A DNA stretch of 64,000 nt, taken from NCBI GenBank assembly GCA_964251965.1, contig CAXULQ010000009.1, positions 1 through 64,000 of the forward strand, in the 5' to 3' direction. The DNA comes from Mucilaginibacter_A sp964251965 (GTDB taxonomy: Bacteria > Bacteroidota > Bacteroidia > Sphingobacteriales > Sphingobacteriaceae). The stretch's first letter is position 1; every line of letters begins with the position of its first letter. Shown here piece after piece: positions 25,951 to 34,654 of the stretch. The notes below the pieces were generated by a model that ran no database searches, was not told the origin of the DNA, and saw only the letters and a list, made by a program, of their open reading frames with translations. Made by a program: the position numbers and the translations under genes.

Positions 25951-27288
25951 TTATTGCAACCGGTATTCTTCAATTTTCCGGTAAAGTGTTGTTAAGCCAA
26001 TATTTAGCAGCCTTGCCGTTTCTGTTTTGTTGCCTTTGGTATATTTGAGCATGTTGGCAATGTGTTTTTTTTCTACGGATTCCAGGTCGAAATGACCAGA
26101 ACCTATTTCCTGGTTAGATACAAAATCAAAGGGCAGCAAATCAGCAGTTACTACGTTATCTTTTGCGATGATGACGGCGCGTTCAATCATGTTTTTCAAT
26201 TCGCGGATGTTCCCTTTCCAGTTATGTGTGGTTAATTGTTTGATAAAATCCGGATGGAATTCCATCGCCTGCTTGTTGGCCTTTCTGGAAAACTCCTTCA
26301 AATAATGATTGGCCAGTAAAGTAATATCTTCAACCCGCTCATTCAACGAAGGCAGCAAAATGGTAAATATCGAAAGCCGGTAAAAAAGGTCTCTTCTAAA
26401 AGTTCCTTTTTCGATCTCGTCTTCCAGGTTGCGGTTGGTGGCGGCAATAATGCGGACGTTCACTTTTTGGGTTTTGGTATCGCCAACCTTAATAAATTCG
26501 CCAACCTCCAATACCCGCAGCAATTTTGCTTGCAGGTCGATATTCATTTCACCAACCTCATCCAAAAAAAGCGTGCCGCCGTCTGCTTCTTCAAACAAAC
26601 CTTTTTTATCTTTAAAAGCACCTGTAAAAGCACCTGCTTTATGGCCGAACAGCTCGCTTTCGAGCAGGTTTGCACTAAAAGCACTGCAATTTAAGGCTAC
26701 AAAATTTTTATGTTTCCTGCTGCCGTTGTAGTGAATGGCCTGTGCAAACACTTCTTTGCCTGTTCCGGTTTCGCCTAGTAATAATACGGTTGTATCTGTT
26801 TCCGAAACCCTTTTTGCAAGGTCAATAGCCGCTTTGATCGGTTTTGAATGACCAATAATGGTATCAAAACTGTGCCGTTTAATTACTTTACTTTCTAACT
26901 GAAACAAACGGAACTGCAGTTCGGCCTTGTCTGTTGCTTTGCTGATCAGCGGTAAAATGCGGTCGTTATCGTCGCCTTTGGTAATGTAATCAAAAGCACC
27001 GTTTTTGATGGCTGTTACGCCATCCTGTATCGTTCCGTAAGCAGTTAAGCAAATAATTTCGGTGTAAGGCTTACTTTCTTTGATCTTCTTAACTAACTCA
27101 ATACCGTTTATATCCGGCAGTTTAACATCGCTTACCACTACCAGCACATCTTCGGAAGCCAACGTTTTCAAACCATCTTTTCCGGTATGCGCTTGTAAAA
27201 CTTTGTATCCTTCCAACTCAATAATCCTGGAAAGCAGCCCGGATAATTTCTTCTCGTCGTCAATAATCAGTACAGTAGCTTTCATCAT
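25951..27288 (-). CDS. NtrC-type sigma54-dependent response regulator, kdp-linked
   Basis: 445 aa. Receiver domain with phospho-acceptor D54 (VVSDVKLPDING); AAA+ domain with Walker A GETGTGKE (172-179), the sigma54-contact loop GAFTGA (219-224) and Walker B GGTLFLDE (about 237-244); C-terminal Fis-type helix-turn-helix (ETARLLNIGLTTLYRKIEEY). All functional motifs are intact, so it should activate RpoN promoters when phosphorylated. No OmpR-type KdpE is present in the window, so this protein is the likely output of the KdpD/kinase pair at 9816-12842. Two ATGs occur at the start; either is possible. Confidence 0.92.
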   Translation of the reverse strand: MMKATVLIIDDEKKLSGLLSRIIELEGYKVLQAHTGKDGLKTLASEDVLVVVSDVKLPDINGIELVKKIKESKPYTEIICLTAYGTIQDGVTAIKNGAFDYITKGDDNDRILPLISKATDKAELQFRLFQLESKVIKRHSFDTIIGHSKPIKAAIDLAKRVSETDTTVLLLGETGTGKEVFAQAIHYNGSRKHKNFVALNCSAFSANLLESELFGHKAGAFTGAFKDKKGLFEEADGGTLFLDEVGEMNIDLQAKLLRVLEVGEFIKVGDTKTQKVNVRIIAATNRNLEDEIEKGTFRRDLFYRLSIFTILLPSLNERVEDITLLANHYLKEFSRKANKQAMEFHPDFIKQLTTHNWKGNIRELKNMIERAVIIAKDNVVTADLLPFDFVSNQEIGSGHFDLESVEKKHIANMLKYTKGNKTETARLLNIGLTTLYRKIEEYRLQ

Positions 27289-27319
27289 TTATGCAGATGC
27301 TGGTACAATTTTTACCCGG

Positions 27320-27331
27320 TAAAAGAAGCAT
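27320..27331 (-). repeat. Dispersed motif, exact core
   Basis: TAAAAGAAGCAT; the complement continues CCGGGTAAAAATTG (extended consensus). It lies 32 bases upstream of the sigma54 regulator start. Confidence 0.7.
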
Positions 27332-27447
27332 TTGCATCTTCTGGAGATCAAATCAAACCGGTTCTAAAAGAAAGGAAATTTTTCAAGATGAGAAAATGAA
27401 GATGGCGGAAAAATCTAAATGTAATCTTTCACTAAAATAATCCTTGA

Positions 27448-27477
27448 TTTGCAAATTGAGGATTATTGTTATTTTTG
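27448..27477 (+). promoter_or_regulatory. Bacteroidota-type promoter
   Basis: TTTG at 27448-27451, 18 bases, then TATTTTTG at 27470-27477, matching the -33/-7 consensus. The ATG at 27482 is so close that the transcript would be nearly leaderless, or the Met at 27500 is the real start. Confidence 0.6.
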
Positions 27478-27481
27478 TCAA

Positions 27482-28006
27482 ATGAAACAGCATAATGGCA
27501 TGCGGCCACATGATATTGCAGTATTATTGAAAATATTGGTAATACCTGATGAATGGCTAAATAAAGACCTGGCCGAAAGCTTATACATCAGTACTTCCGA
27601 AATTTCCGAATCCTTAAACCGCTCTAAAATTGCGGGGTTAATCGACACTGCAAAAAGAACAATTTTCAGAAATAATTTGCTCGATTTTTTAAGTCAGGGG
27701 CTGTTGTATGTCTTTCCTGTACAGCCTGGTGCAATGGTTAGAGGGATACCAACGGCACACTCGGCACCTGTTTTTAAAGATGCTTTAATTTCCGAAGATG
27801 TTTATGTTTGGCCTTATGCTGCCGGAACAAAAAAAGGGCAAGCCGTGCAACCTTTATATCCAAACGCAGTTTTAGCGGTACAAAAAGATGAAAAGCTGTA
27901 CGAAGTTTTGGCATTGGTTGATGCGCTAAGGATTGGAAAAGTACGCGAGCGTGAAATTGCTGTCCGTAAATTGAGTGTTATTTTCAAACTGGAATATGCA
28001 CATTAA
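27482..28006 (+). CDS. Winged-helix protein, candidate antitoxin of a nucleotidyltransferase pair
   Basis: 174 aa from the ATG at 27482 (the Met at 27500 is an alternative). The N-terminal 60 residues look like a winged helix (PDEWLNKDLAESLYISTSEI, then SESLNRSKIAGLI). The C-terminal part (GAMVRGIPTAHSAPVFKD, VWPYAAGTKKGQAVQPLYP) resembles a family of transcription-factor-like proteins next to nucleotidyltransferases. The end overlaps the nucleotidyltransferase gene by 11 bases. The layout (DNA-binding protein then nucleotidyltransferase) is that of AbiE-like type IV toxin-antitoxin pairs; the role is inferred. Confidence 0.65.
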   Translation: MKQHNGMRPHDIAVLLKILVIPDEWLNKDLAESLYISTSEISESLNRSKIAGLIDTAKRTIFRNNLLDFLSQGLLYVFPVQPGAMVRGIPTAHSAPVFKDALISEDVYVWPYAAGTKKGQAVQPLYPNAVLAVQKDEKLYEVLALVDALRIGKVREREIAVRKLSVIFKLEYAH

Positions 28007-28688
28007 CATCGTCCGGTTAAAAGCGGTTGCACAAATTTTATTTGCCTTAAAAGAAGCATTTGTTTTTGTTGGCGGTGCAACGGTTTCGTTGTATGCAACA
28101 AGTGCAGATTTAGCAGGTGAAATTAGGCCGACTGATGATGTTGATGTAATTATCGAAATAGCAAGTTATTCGGGTTTTACCAAATTAGAAGAAAAATTAC
28201 GTGCTGTTGGTTTTGTAAACGATGCCGAATCGGGCGTTTACTGTCGGTACAAAATTCAGGGGATTGTTGTTGATGTGATGCCTACCAATGATACTGCAAT
28301 TGGCTTTAGCAATAAATGGTATCCCGAAGGCTTTAAAAATGCAGTAACTGCGCAACTGGATGAAAAAACAGCAATTAAAATATTTTCACTTCCGTATTTT
28401 ATAGCCAGTAAATGGGAAGCCTATAAAAGTAGGGGCAAGCGCGATTACCGTACCAGTAAAGATTTTGAAGATTTGGTTTACCTGTTTGAAAATGTTGACG
28501 ACCTGCAAGATCAGTTAAACAGTGCACCAAGCCATTTATTCAATTACCTGCGGGAAGAATTTTTAAAAGTGATCGATACACTTGATTTTGAAGAAGGTTT
28601 GTATGCACATTTGCAGGGCGGTTATACCAGTATTGATGCTAACTTTATTTTGTTTAAGCTGAAAGAGGCTTTCAATATTCTCAATTAA
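27996..28688 (+). CDS. Nucleotidyltransferase, AbiEii/MNT-like
   Basis: 230 aa from the ATG at 27996. FVGGATVSLY (24-33) and D48-x-D50 (RPTDDVDVIIE) form the nucleotidyltransferase signature; D93 (VVDVMP) is the third acid. The remainder is helical (YRTSKDFEDLVYLFEN). It is the second gene of a coupled pair with the winged-helix protein, overlapping by 11 bases. Bases 28048-28059 are an exact dispersed motif read as LKEAF. Toxin activity or a housekeeping nucleotide-transfer role are both possible. Confidence 0.75.
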   Translation: MHINIVRLKAVAQILFALKEAFVFVGGATVSLYATSADLAGEIRPTDDVDVIIEIASYSGFTKLEEKLRAVGFVNDAESGVYCRYKIQGIVVDVMPTNDTAIGFSNKWYPEGFKNAVTAQLDEKTAIKIFSLPYFIASKWEAYKSRGKRDYRTSKDFEDLVYLFENVDDLQDQLNSAPSHLFNYLREEFLKVIDTLDFEEGLYAHLQGGYTSIDANFILFKLKEAFNILN

Positions 28689-28691
28689 GCA

Positions 28692-28703
28692 TACTGTTTT
28701 TAC
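28692..28703 (+). repeat. Dispersed motif, sister core
   Basis: ATACTGTTTTTA in the 25-base gap between two convergent genes, 4 bases past the nucleotidyltransferase stop. Confidence 0.62.
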
Positions 28704-28713
28704 CACCCAAAAT

Positions 28714-29985
28714 CTAAGCCGATTTCATCACGCCGATCCTACTGCCTTTCCAATCCGGGAACAAAATATGATCGTTGTTGATTTTTAAATGTTTATCGGC
28801 CACTTCACTAAAAACACTTCTGAAATCGGTGGTTACGGCCAAATCTCGGCCATCTTCCAAATTCTCCACAGCTAAAGGTTTGATGTTGCCGTGCACAATC
28901 CCGCCGTTTACATCATTTCCCAAAATAAAATTACAAGAGCCGCGGCCATGATCGGTTCCGCCGGTTCCGTTTTGGTGTACGGTGCGGCCAAATTCGGTCA
29001 TTGTCATTACTGTTACGTCGTCCTGGTAAGTGCCTAAATCCGTCCAAAAAGCAACAATGCTGCTGCTTAAATCGGTTACGTTTCTGGCAAAAATCCCGGT
29101 TTCTGCACCTTGGTTAAAATGCGTATCCCAACCGCCGGATTCTGCAAAAGTTACTTCCATCCCAACGTCCATTTTTATCAACTGCGCAATTTGCTTGAGG
29201 GAATTGCCTAAAGCTGAATTTGGGTAAAGTGCGTTGTTGCTTGGCTGATAATTCTTCACATCTATTTTTTGCAGCATTTTTACAGCTTCAAAACTTTCTT
29301 TTCCGGTTTGTTTGAGAAGGCTGGAGGAAGTTTGGTCATACAAATCCTCAAAACTTTTGGCAGCCATGTTTGCACCATTTGGGTTGCCGCGCATCTGGAT
29401 GGCAAAATCCTGCAAATTGCTGATGGCGACAGAAGGACTATCGCCATAAAAAGAGCGCGGCATGGCAGAAGTTAAACTTACACCCTGAAAAGGCGTTGCG
29501 GCATCATGACCCAACAAACCAACTGCACGGTTCAACCAACCGCTGGAAGTTCCTTTGTTAAACGGCGTGCCAGATTCCATGTAATCCTGTGCATCAAAAT
29601 GTGAACGGGTATTATTTGGCGAACCGATTCCGTGCACAATGGCCAGGCGTTTATCGCGGAACAAAGGTTCAAAAGCGTTCATGGCGGGATGAAGGCCGAA
29701 CTTTCCGTCCAGATCAATCAGCGGGTTTTTGCTGCTGCTTTTTGCTGCCGACATAAACAGCGTTGGCCTTGCTGCCTGCAAATAAGTATCGGTAAAAGGA
29801 GTAACGGCCATTAAGCCATCCATTGCGCCGCGCTGAAAAATGCAGACCATTACTTTTTTCTTTTTGTATGGAGATTGTATCTTCATACTTGCCGCTGCTT
29901 CTGCAACAAACGCCGGAATTCCGCCTAAACCTATGCCGAAAAGCGCCAATCCGCCTGCTTTTAAAAATCCTCTTCTTGATGTCAT
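28714..29985 (-). CDS. DUF1501 domain exported protein
   Basis: 423 aa from the ATG at 29985. The N-terminus carries a twin-arginine signal (TSRRGFLKAGGLALFGIGLG). The body has the DUF1501 features CIFQRGAMDGL, GIGSPNNTRSHFDAQDYME and TMTEFGRTVHQNG-TDHG, reminiscent of the sulfatase/alkaline phosphatase superfamily fold. It follows the DUF1800 gene by 32 bases on the same strand, the usual pairing across Bacteroidota and Planctomycetes. Substrate and role are unknown. Confidence 0.93.
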   Translation of the reverse strand: MTSRRGFLKAGGLALFGIGLGGIPAFVAEAAASMKIQSPYKKKKVMVCIFQRGAMDGLMAVTPFTDTYLQAARPTLFMSAAKSSSKNPLIDLDGKFGLHPAMNAFEPLFRDKRLAIVHGIGSPNNTRSHFDAQDYMESGTPFNKGTSSGWLNRAVGLLGHDAATPFQGVSLTSAMPRSFYGDSPSVAISNLQDFAIQMRGNPNGANMAAKSFEDLYDQTSSSLLKQTGKESFEAVKMLQKIDVKNYQPSNNALYPNSALGNSLKQIAQLIKMDVGMEVTFAESGGWDTHFNQGAETGIFARNVTDLSSSIVAFWTDLGTYQDDVTVMTMTEFGRTVHQNGTGGTDHGRGSCNFILGNDVNGGIVHGNIKPLAVENLEDGRDLAVTTDFRSVFSEVADKHLKINNDHILFPDWKGSRIGVMKSA

Positions 29986-30017
29986 GATCAAAAATTTAAA
30001 AAAATGAAAATTTACTA

Positions 30018-32015
30018 TTAACGTCTTTGAAACTCCGGCGAACCAATAATCACGCCCACCACTTGTGATAACATAGAATTATTGCCGGGCCTGCTTTGCA
30101 TCGCTACATAAGTTTTATCGTTGGGCATACTGTTTTTATCACCCTTTTTTTTGGCTTCGTCTGTAAAAACCATTTCCTGTTCGGTTTGGCCAATAGGTTT
30201 TATCGTGGCTGTTTTGGCAGTGGCATCTTCCACTTTTTTGCTGAGGTTTGGGTCTTCCAGCATCGGGCTTAACCTTTTAACCGTTTCGTTCAAGTCGCGT
30301 TCCGGCATCATCATTTTGCTGTAAGTTACCAATGCTGCTTGCGCGCTTTCCGGTTCATGGTGGTTGTTTAAAGCGGCCAGATCAACCTGGATTCCGGGAA
30401 TGCGGCCAGCAGCCAAAGCCAAACCAAAATTCATCCGGTTTAACAAAGCACCGGTATTGATCCAATATTGGCCTTGATCCGGGAAACCGGTCGGGGCTTG
30501 GTAGTAGTACATTTTTTCTCCCATTTTGGTAACCCAGTTGTATAATTGATATGGCTGGTTAATGGTCGCGTTCAAACTTCTAACAGAACTGATGGCCAGC
30601 TCAAAAGGTGATTTTGTTTTTTCCCGAAGTGCTTCTTTGCCCCAAAATTCAGGCGCAGTAACCATCGTAATCAAAACCTGTTTAATGTCGCCGTCCTTCT
30701 GCAAAAAGGTTTTCACCATTTTGTCGACCAAAGTTTTAGGCGGATTATCGCTCACAAACCTAACCGCAATTTTATGGCAGATAAATTGGGCAGTTGAAGG
30801 ATGATGAGCCAGCATTTCTAACAATTCCACGCCTTCCTGATAACCGCCATTTGAACCGAAATGCTTGCCCAAAACCGTTTTCTCGCCGTTATCATGCCGG
30901 TTTGCAGCAAATAAAAAATCGCCTTCGTGTACAAAACCTTGTTTTTCTAATCGGTCTTCCCCAACTCTTTCCAATAATTTCTTCGCTCCGCCGCCATAAT
31001 TACTGTCCATCGGATAAACCGTCCAGCCCGTTAAAACTTTGGCTGCTTGTGTTACATCCTGTTGCGTATAACCGCCATCAACACCCAAAGTATGCAGTTC
31101 CATTACTTCACGGGCGTAGTTTTCGTTTAAGCCCTGTGCTTTTTTTGCCTGCTTTAATTTGTTGATGATTTGTGCTTGCTGGGAAGTAGAATCGCCCATG
31201 TTCATAACTGGCGTTTGCTGATTGGCAAAACGCATCCGCATTCTGGCTGCAGCCGCCTGGTTATTATTAGTGTTGGTGTTTGTGCCCGAACTGCTGAAAT
31301 TATCCAGAAAATAGAGCATCGCCGGAGATTTTGCCGTTGCTAAAAGTAGTTGATCGAACTTTCCTAAAGCATTCGGACGGATCACATCTCGCTCATAAGC
31401 CGGAATAAATTCGGCACAATCATTTTTGGTGATCGAAACATTAAAATGGTTAAACCAAAAATCCGTCAGCACTTCCTGCAACTGGTTTTGCGTGTATGTT
31501 GCCCTTAATATTTTTTGGTTGAAAAACTGGCGGAAAAGTTCCTGCTGCGGCTTCAAGCCTTTTTGCTGCATGTAAGCCATTACTTCGCTTTTGTAAGCTT
31601 TTTTATCGGCTTTGTTTACAGAATCTTTGTTGATTACGCCATCTTTTACAGCCATCCGAACAAGCTGGCCAGCTTTTGGATAAGTGGCGGCTACTTGTTC
31701 GTTTGTTAATTTTAAAGCATCATATTTATCCAAGACCTGGTTTAATGAATCGTCTGGCAAACCAGCATTAAGTTGTTGGTTAAACCATTTTTCGAGCCCG
31801 GTTTTTAGCACTGCATCCACTTCGCCCGGCCTTGCGCCATAAGTAAAACGGCTAAGCAAATGTGCGGCCGCCTGGCGCTCGTTTAAACCCGCTTGTTTAT
31901 ATGGAAAGTTAGCGGAAGGTTTTTCTTTTTGAGGCTCGTTTAATAGCGAAGCAGAAATCAAACTATAACCAATAACCAGCAGGGCTATGCTTAGAAATTT
32001 TACTTTAGTTTTCAT
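30018..32015 (-). CDS. DUF1800 domain exported protein
   Basis: 665 aa with an N-terminal signal segment (about 7-24). DUF1800 features are visible: AAHLLSRFTYGARPGEVDAV, LTDFWFNHFNVS, NENYAREVMELHTLGVDGGYTQQDV and TGFPDQGQYWINTGALLNRMNF. An Asn/Ala-rich insert lies near residues 245-260. It is upstream of and co-transcribed with the DUF1501 gene; the two are thought to work together at the cell surface, but no activity is established. A sister-core motif (30127-30140) lies in its 3' part. Confidence 0.93.
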   Translation of the reverse strand: MKTKVKFLSIALLVIGYSLISASLLNEPQKEKPSANFPYKQAGLNERQAAAHLLSRFTYGARPGEVDAVLKTGLEKWFNQQLNAGLPDDSLNQVLDKYDALKLTNEQVAATYPKAGQLVRMAVKDGVINKDSVNKADKKAYKSEVMAYMQQKGLKPQQELFRQFFNQKILRATYTQNQLQEVLTDFWFNHFNVSITKNDCAEFIPAYERDVIRPNALGKFDQLLLATAKSPAMLYFLDNFSSSGTNTNTNNNQAAAARMRMRFANQQTPVMNMGDSTSQQAQIINKLKQAKKAQGLNENYAREVMELHTLGVDGGYTQQDVTQAAKVLTGWTVYPMDSNYGGGAKKLLERVGEDRLEKQGFVHEGDFLFAANRHDNGEKTVLGKHFGSNGGYQEGVELLEMLAHHPSTAQFICHKIAVRFVSDNPPKTLVDKMVKTFLQKDGDIKQVLITMVTAPEFWGKEALREKTKSPFELAISSVRSLNATINQPYQLYNWVTKMGEKMYYYQAPTGFPDQGQYWINTGALLNRMNFGLALAAGRIPGIQVDLAALNNHHEPESAQAALVTYSKMMMPERDLNETVKRLSPMLEDPNLSKKVEDATAKTATIKPIGQTEQEMVFTDEAKKKGDKNSMPNDKTYVAMQSRPGNNSMLSQVVGVIIGSPEFQRR

Positions 32016-32151
32016 GTTAGAGGTTTGGGGTGATCAGCATCAGAAGTAATTGACAGACTGTGCAAAAACTTTGAGGTTTAATAACTTACAAAACTATTAT
32101 AGTTTGAAACCGTGTATAAACCTAAGCAAATCTACCTAAAAATTAATGTGG

Positions 32152-32163
32152 TAAAAGAAGCAT
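32152..32163 (-). repeat. Dispersed motif, exact core
   Basis: TAAAAGAAGCAT in the 224-base divergent region between the DUF1800 and CHAD genes; apart from this nothing else is recognised there. Confidence 0.68.
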
Positions 32164-32239
32164 GGGTTAATCTATTGTTAAGCTTGTATATTTATAAAAA
32201 ATGCTGATGCCGTAATCGATTTAAAAGCAACAAAGCGAT

Positions 32240-33046
32240 ATGAAAAAGAAGGAAGAGACAAGGCAATTAGACAAGCTTTTAAAAAACATCAAAAGCTTTT
32301 TAAAAACTTATTTAGCAGATGGGCAGCAGGAAGGCCTGCACCAGTTTCGTATCCAAGTGAAAAAGTTAAAAGCTATGTTAACGCTCTACAGTTTTGAACC
32401 TGGCAATAAAAGTTTGTTAAAAGATTTTAAGCCGATAAAAGAAGTATTTAAAAAAGCCGGCGACATTCGCAACGCGCACATCAACTTAAAATTAGGGCAA
32501 AAGCACCAATTGAAAGATGAAAACTTTAACCAGCATCAGCAAAAAACATTGGATGAAAACAATTCAAAATTTAACAAGGATGGATCCAAGTATTTAAAAA
32601 AGATTAAGAAAACGCAGGCCATTCTACAGAACAATATAAAACGTTTGCATAACAAAAGCATCCGAACTTTTTACAAGAATAAATTAGCTAAAGTTGAATC
32701 TTTTTTTGAAAACCCAACTTTTGATGAGCAATTGCACAACGCCCGAAAAAATATCAAACTATTATTGTACAACAAACAACTGGCCGCTAAAGCAATTGAA
32801 AATAAAGTGCAAATCAATAACGAATATTTGGATCAATTACAAGATATGATTGGCGAATGGCACGATCACAATTTAACAGTTGCCATGCTTGCTGATCATG
32901 TAAAAACAGATGACTACGCAATCAACCAAATTAGAAATAGCAATACAACTTTAGAAAAGAAGATATTAGCTTTAAGCTACAATTTCAAAGAAAAGGTTAA
33001 AACTTTGGATGCTGCACCAGTTGCAACTGAACCGGATAAAAATTAG
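32240..33046 (+). CDS. CHAD domain protein
   Basis: 268 aa, lysine-rich and all-helical. The CHAD core is recognised by LHQFRIQVKKLKAMLTLYSF near residues 34-53 and the second half repeat LHNARKNIKLLLYN and IGEWHDHNLTV; the conserved histidines are thought to bind polyphosphate. It is cytoplasmic. It is followed 5 bases later by a CYTH gene; CHAD and CYTH often occur together. Bases 32436-32447 are a one-mismatch dispersed motif read as IKEVF. Confidence 0.92.
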   Translation: MKKKEETRQLDKLLKNIKSFLKTYLADGQQEGLHQFRIQVKKLKAMLTLYSFEPGNKSLLKDFKPIKEVFKKAGDIRNAHINLKLGQKHQLKDENFNQHQQKTLDENNSKFNKDGSKYLKKIKKTQAILQNNIKRLHNKSIRTFYKNKLAKVESFFENPTFDEQLHNARKNIKLLLYNKQLAAKAIENKVQINNEYLDQLQDMIGEWHDHNLTVAMLADHVKTDDYAINQIRNSNTTLEKKILALSYNFKEKVKTLDAAPVATEPDKN

Positions 33047-33051
33047 AAAAG

Positions 33052-33534
33052 ATGGGTGTAGAAATTGAACGAAAGTTTTTGGTTGACCTGGAAAAATGGA
33101 AAAATTTTGCTAAACCCGAAGGCACATCATACCAGCAAGGTTATTTGGTGAACGAAAAAGGCAAAACTGTGCGCATACGCATTGCTGGCGACCAGGCTTT
33201 TATCACGATAAAAGGAGCAACAGAAGGTTTTACGCGGAAGGAATACGAATACGAAATTCCGCTGCAAGACGGGCAGGAGTTGTTGGCAAATTTTAGTTTG
33301 AAAGGAACATCCAAAACGCGTTACCGTATTCCTGTTTCAGCAAAATTTTGGGAAATAGATGAATTTACAGGCGAAAATGCAGGTTTGATTGTAGCCGAAA
33401 TAGAACTTAAAAACGAAAACGAAACTTTTGAAAAACCTGGTTTTTTATCAGAAGAAGTAACTTCCGATCCGCGTTATTACAACTCTAACCTCGCCCAAAA
33501 TCCGTTTTCCTCCTGGGTAAAACCTTCAAAATAA
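33052..33534 (+). CDS. CYTH domain protein (triphosphate tunnel enzyme)
   Basis: 160 aa. The CYTH signature EIERKF is at residues 4-9, followed by tunnel strands VRIRI, AFITIKG, RKEYEYEIP, KTRYRIP, WEIDEFTGENAG and VAEIEL, with all the expected alternating charged residues. These enzymes hydrolyse triphosphates (inorganic triphosphate, thiamine triphosphate or RNA ends) with Mg2+. With the adjacent CHAD gene it suggests a small polyphosphate-handling unit. The substrate is not determined by sequence. Confidence 0.94.
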   Translation: MGVEIERKFLVDLEKWKNFAKPEGTSYQQGYLVNEKGKTVRIRIAGDQAFITIKGATEGFTRKEYEYEIPLQDGQELLANFSLKGTSKTRYRIPVSAKFWEIDEFTGENAGLIVAEIELKNENETFEKPGFLSEEVTSDPRYYNSNLAQNPFSSWVKPSK

Positions 33535-33542
33535 AACCTTAA

Positions 33543-33572
33543 ATACTGTTTTTATCGGCATAAAAACAGCAT
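33543..33572. repeat. Facing pair of the sister core, hairpin 3' of the CYTH gene
   Basis: ATACTGTTTTTAT (33543-33555) faces ATAAAAACAGCAT (33560-33572) with a 4-base loop and one mismatch, 8 bases past the CYTH stop. Probable terminator. Confidence 0.75.
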
Positions 33573-33607
33573 CTTGCAGTACCAATTTAAATTATAAAAC
33601 CAATTTT

Positions 33608-34447
33608 ATGAAACTACAATCACGAAGGGATTTTATCAAATCTTCCGCTGCGCTTGCTGCCGGTGCGGCCGTACTAAACGCTTTTTCGGCAGAGGCTTTT
33701 CCGGCACAAAATGTTGGCATTCAGTTATATTCTGTACGGAAAGATATGCTGGCAGATGCGGTCGGAACGCTAAAGAAACTGGCTGCCATTGGTTACAAAA
33801 ACATAGAATCTGCCGGAAGCGAAAAGGGAAGTTATTATGGTTTGAAACCAAAAGAAATTAAAAAAATATGTGCTGATTCGGGCATGGTTTTGTTAAGCGG
33901 ACACGTGCACATCGACAAAGACTGGCAAAAAACCGTGGACGAAGCTGCCGAATCTGGCCAGACTTACCTCATTTGTTCTACCATGCCATCCAACGGACAA
34001 ACGGCGGATAATTACAAGCATTGTGCAGATATTTTTAATACCTCCGCAGAAGTGGCCAACAAAGCCAATTTAACTTTTGGTTACCACAACCACGAGTACG
34101 AATTTGAAAACGAGAACGGCAAGGTTTTGTACGATATTTTATTAACGCACACGCACCCGGCCAAAGTAAAATTTGAACTGGATTTGGGCTGGCTGATCGT
34201 TTCTGGTGCTGATGCCACTACGTACTTTAACAAATACCCGGACCGTTTTCCGCTTTGGCATTTAAAGGATATGGACAAAACCGCCAAGCACAGCACCGAA
34301 TTTGGCAAAGGCGACATCGACCTAAAGGCTTTGCTGGCACAAGCGAAAAAATCGGGCATGAAAAACTATTTTGTGGAGCAGGAAGAGTATAGTATGGCAC
34401 CTTTAGCGGCTATGCAGTATGATTTGGATTATTTGAAAAAGTTGTAG
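33608..34447 (+). CDS. Exported sugar phosphate isomerase/epimerase-like TIM barrel protein
   Basis: 279 aa. Twin-arginine signal (QSRRDFIKSSAALAAGAA). The xylose-isomerase-like TIM barrel is recognised by GIQLYSVRKDM, YKNIESAGSEKG, GYHNHEYEFE, FELDLGWL, WHLKDMD, GKGDIDLKALL and YFVEQEEYS, which provide the usual metal-binding Glu, Asp and His residues. The substrate is unknown. Such enzymes act on sugars or inositols in the periplasm of Bacteroidota. Confidence 0.9.
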   Translation: MKLQSRRDFIKSSAALAAGAAVLNAFSAEAFPAQNVGIQLYSVRKDMLADAVGTLKKLAAIGYKNIESAGSEKGSYYGLKPKEIKKICADSGMVLLSGHVHIDKDWQKTVDEAAESGQTYLICSTMPSNGQTADNYKHCADIFNTSAEVANKANLTFGYHNHEYEFENENGKVLYDILLTHTHPAKVKFELDLGWLIVSGADATTYFNKYPDRFPLWHLKDMDKTAKHSTEFGKGDIDLKALLAQAKKSGMKNYFVEQEEYSMAPLAAMQYDLDYLKKL

Positions 34448-34481
34448 AAGGAATAGACCGAAATGTAATTACACTATATTA

Positions 34482-34493
34482 ATACTGTTTTTA
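34482..34493 (+). repeat. Dispersed motif, sister core
   Basis: ATACTGTTTTTA followed by TC, 34 bases 3' of the TIM-barrel stop. A second TTTTTTATC follows a few bases later. Confidence 0.6.
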
Positions 34494-34553
34494 TCACATC
34501 TTTTTTATCACCTACTTTTTTTAAATTGAAGCATCGTAGTCGTTTTTACTCGG

Positions 34554-34565
34554 TAAAAGAAGCAT
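34554..34565 (-). repeat. Dispersed motif, exact core
   Basis: TAAAAGAAGCAT, 89 bases upstream of the monooxygenase start; the complement continues CCGAGTAAAAAC. Confidence 0.68.
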
Positions 34566-34654
34566 CACTAAAAACAAGTTCCAATCAAAATCGATCTTCG
34601 CAAAAACCAATATTTGATTCATTACTTATAACTTTAATCAAAAAGCAAAATCAA

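Noticed and set aside
27482..28688. A copy of the AbiEii pair at 85-992
   Set aside because: The folds may be related, but the sequences and partner proteins differ clearly; they are separate modules.
34526..34654. An extended N-terminus of the monooxygenase
   Set aside because: It is low-complexity, includes the dispersed motif and has no match to the ABM fold; the ATG at 34655 fits the family.
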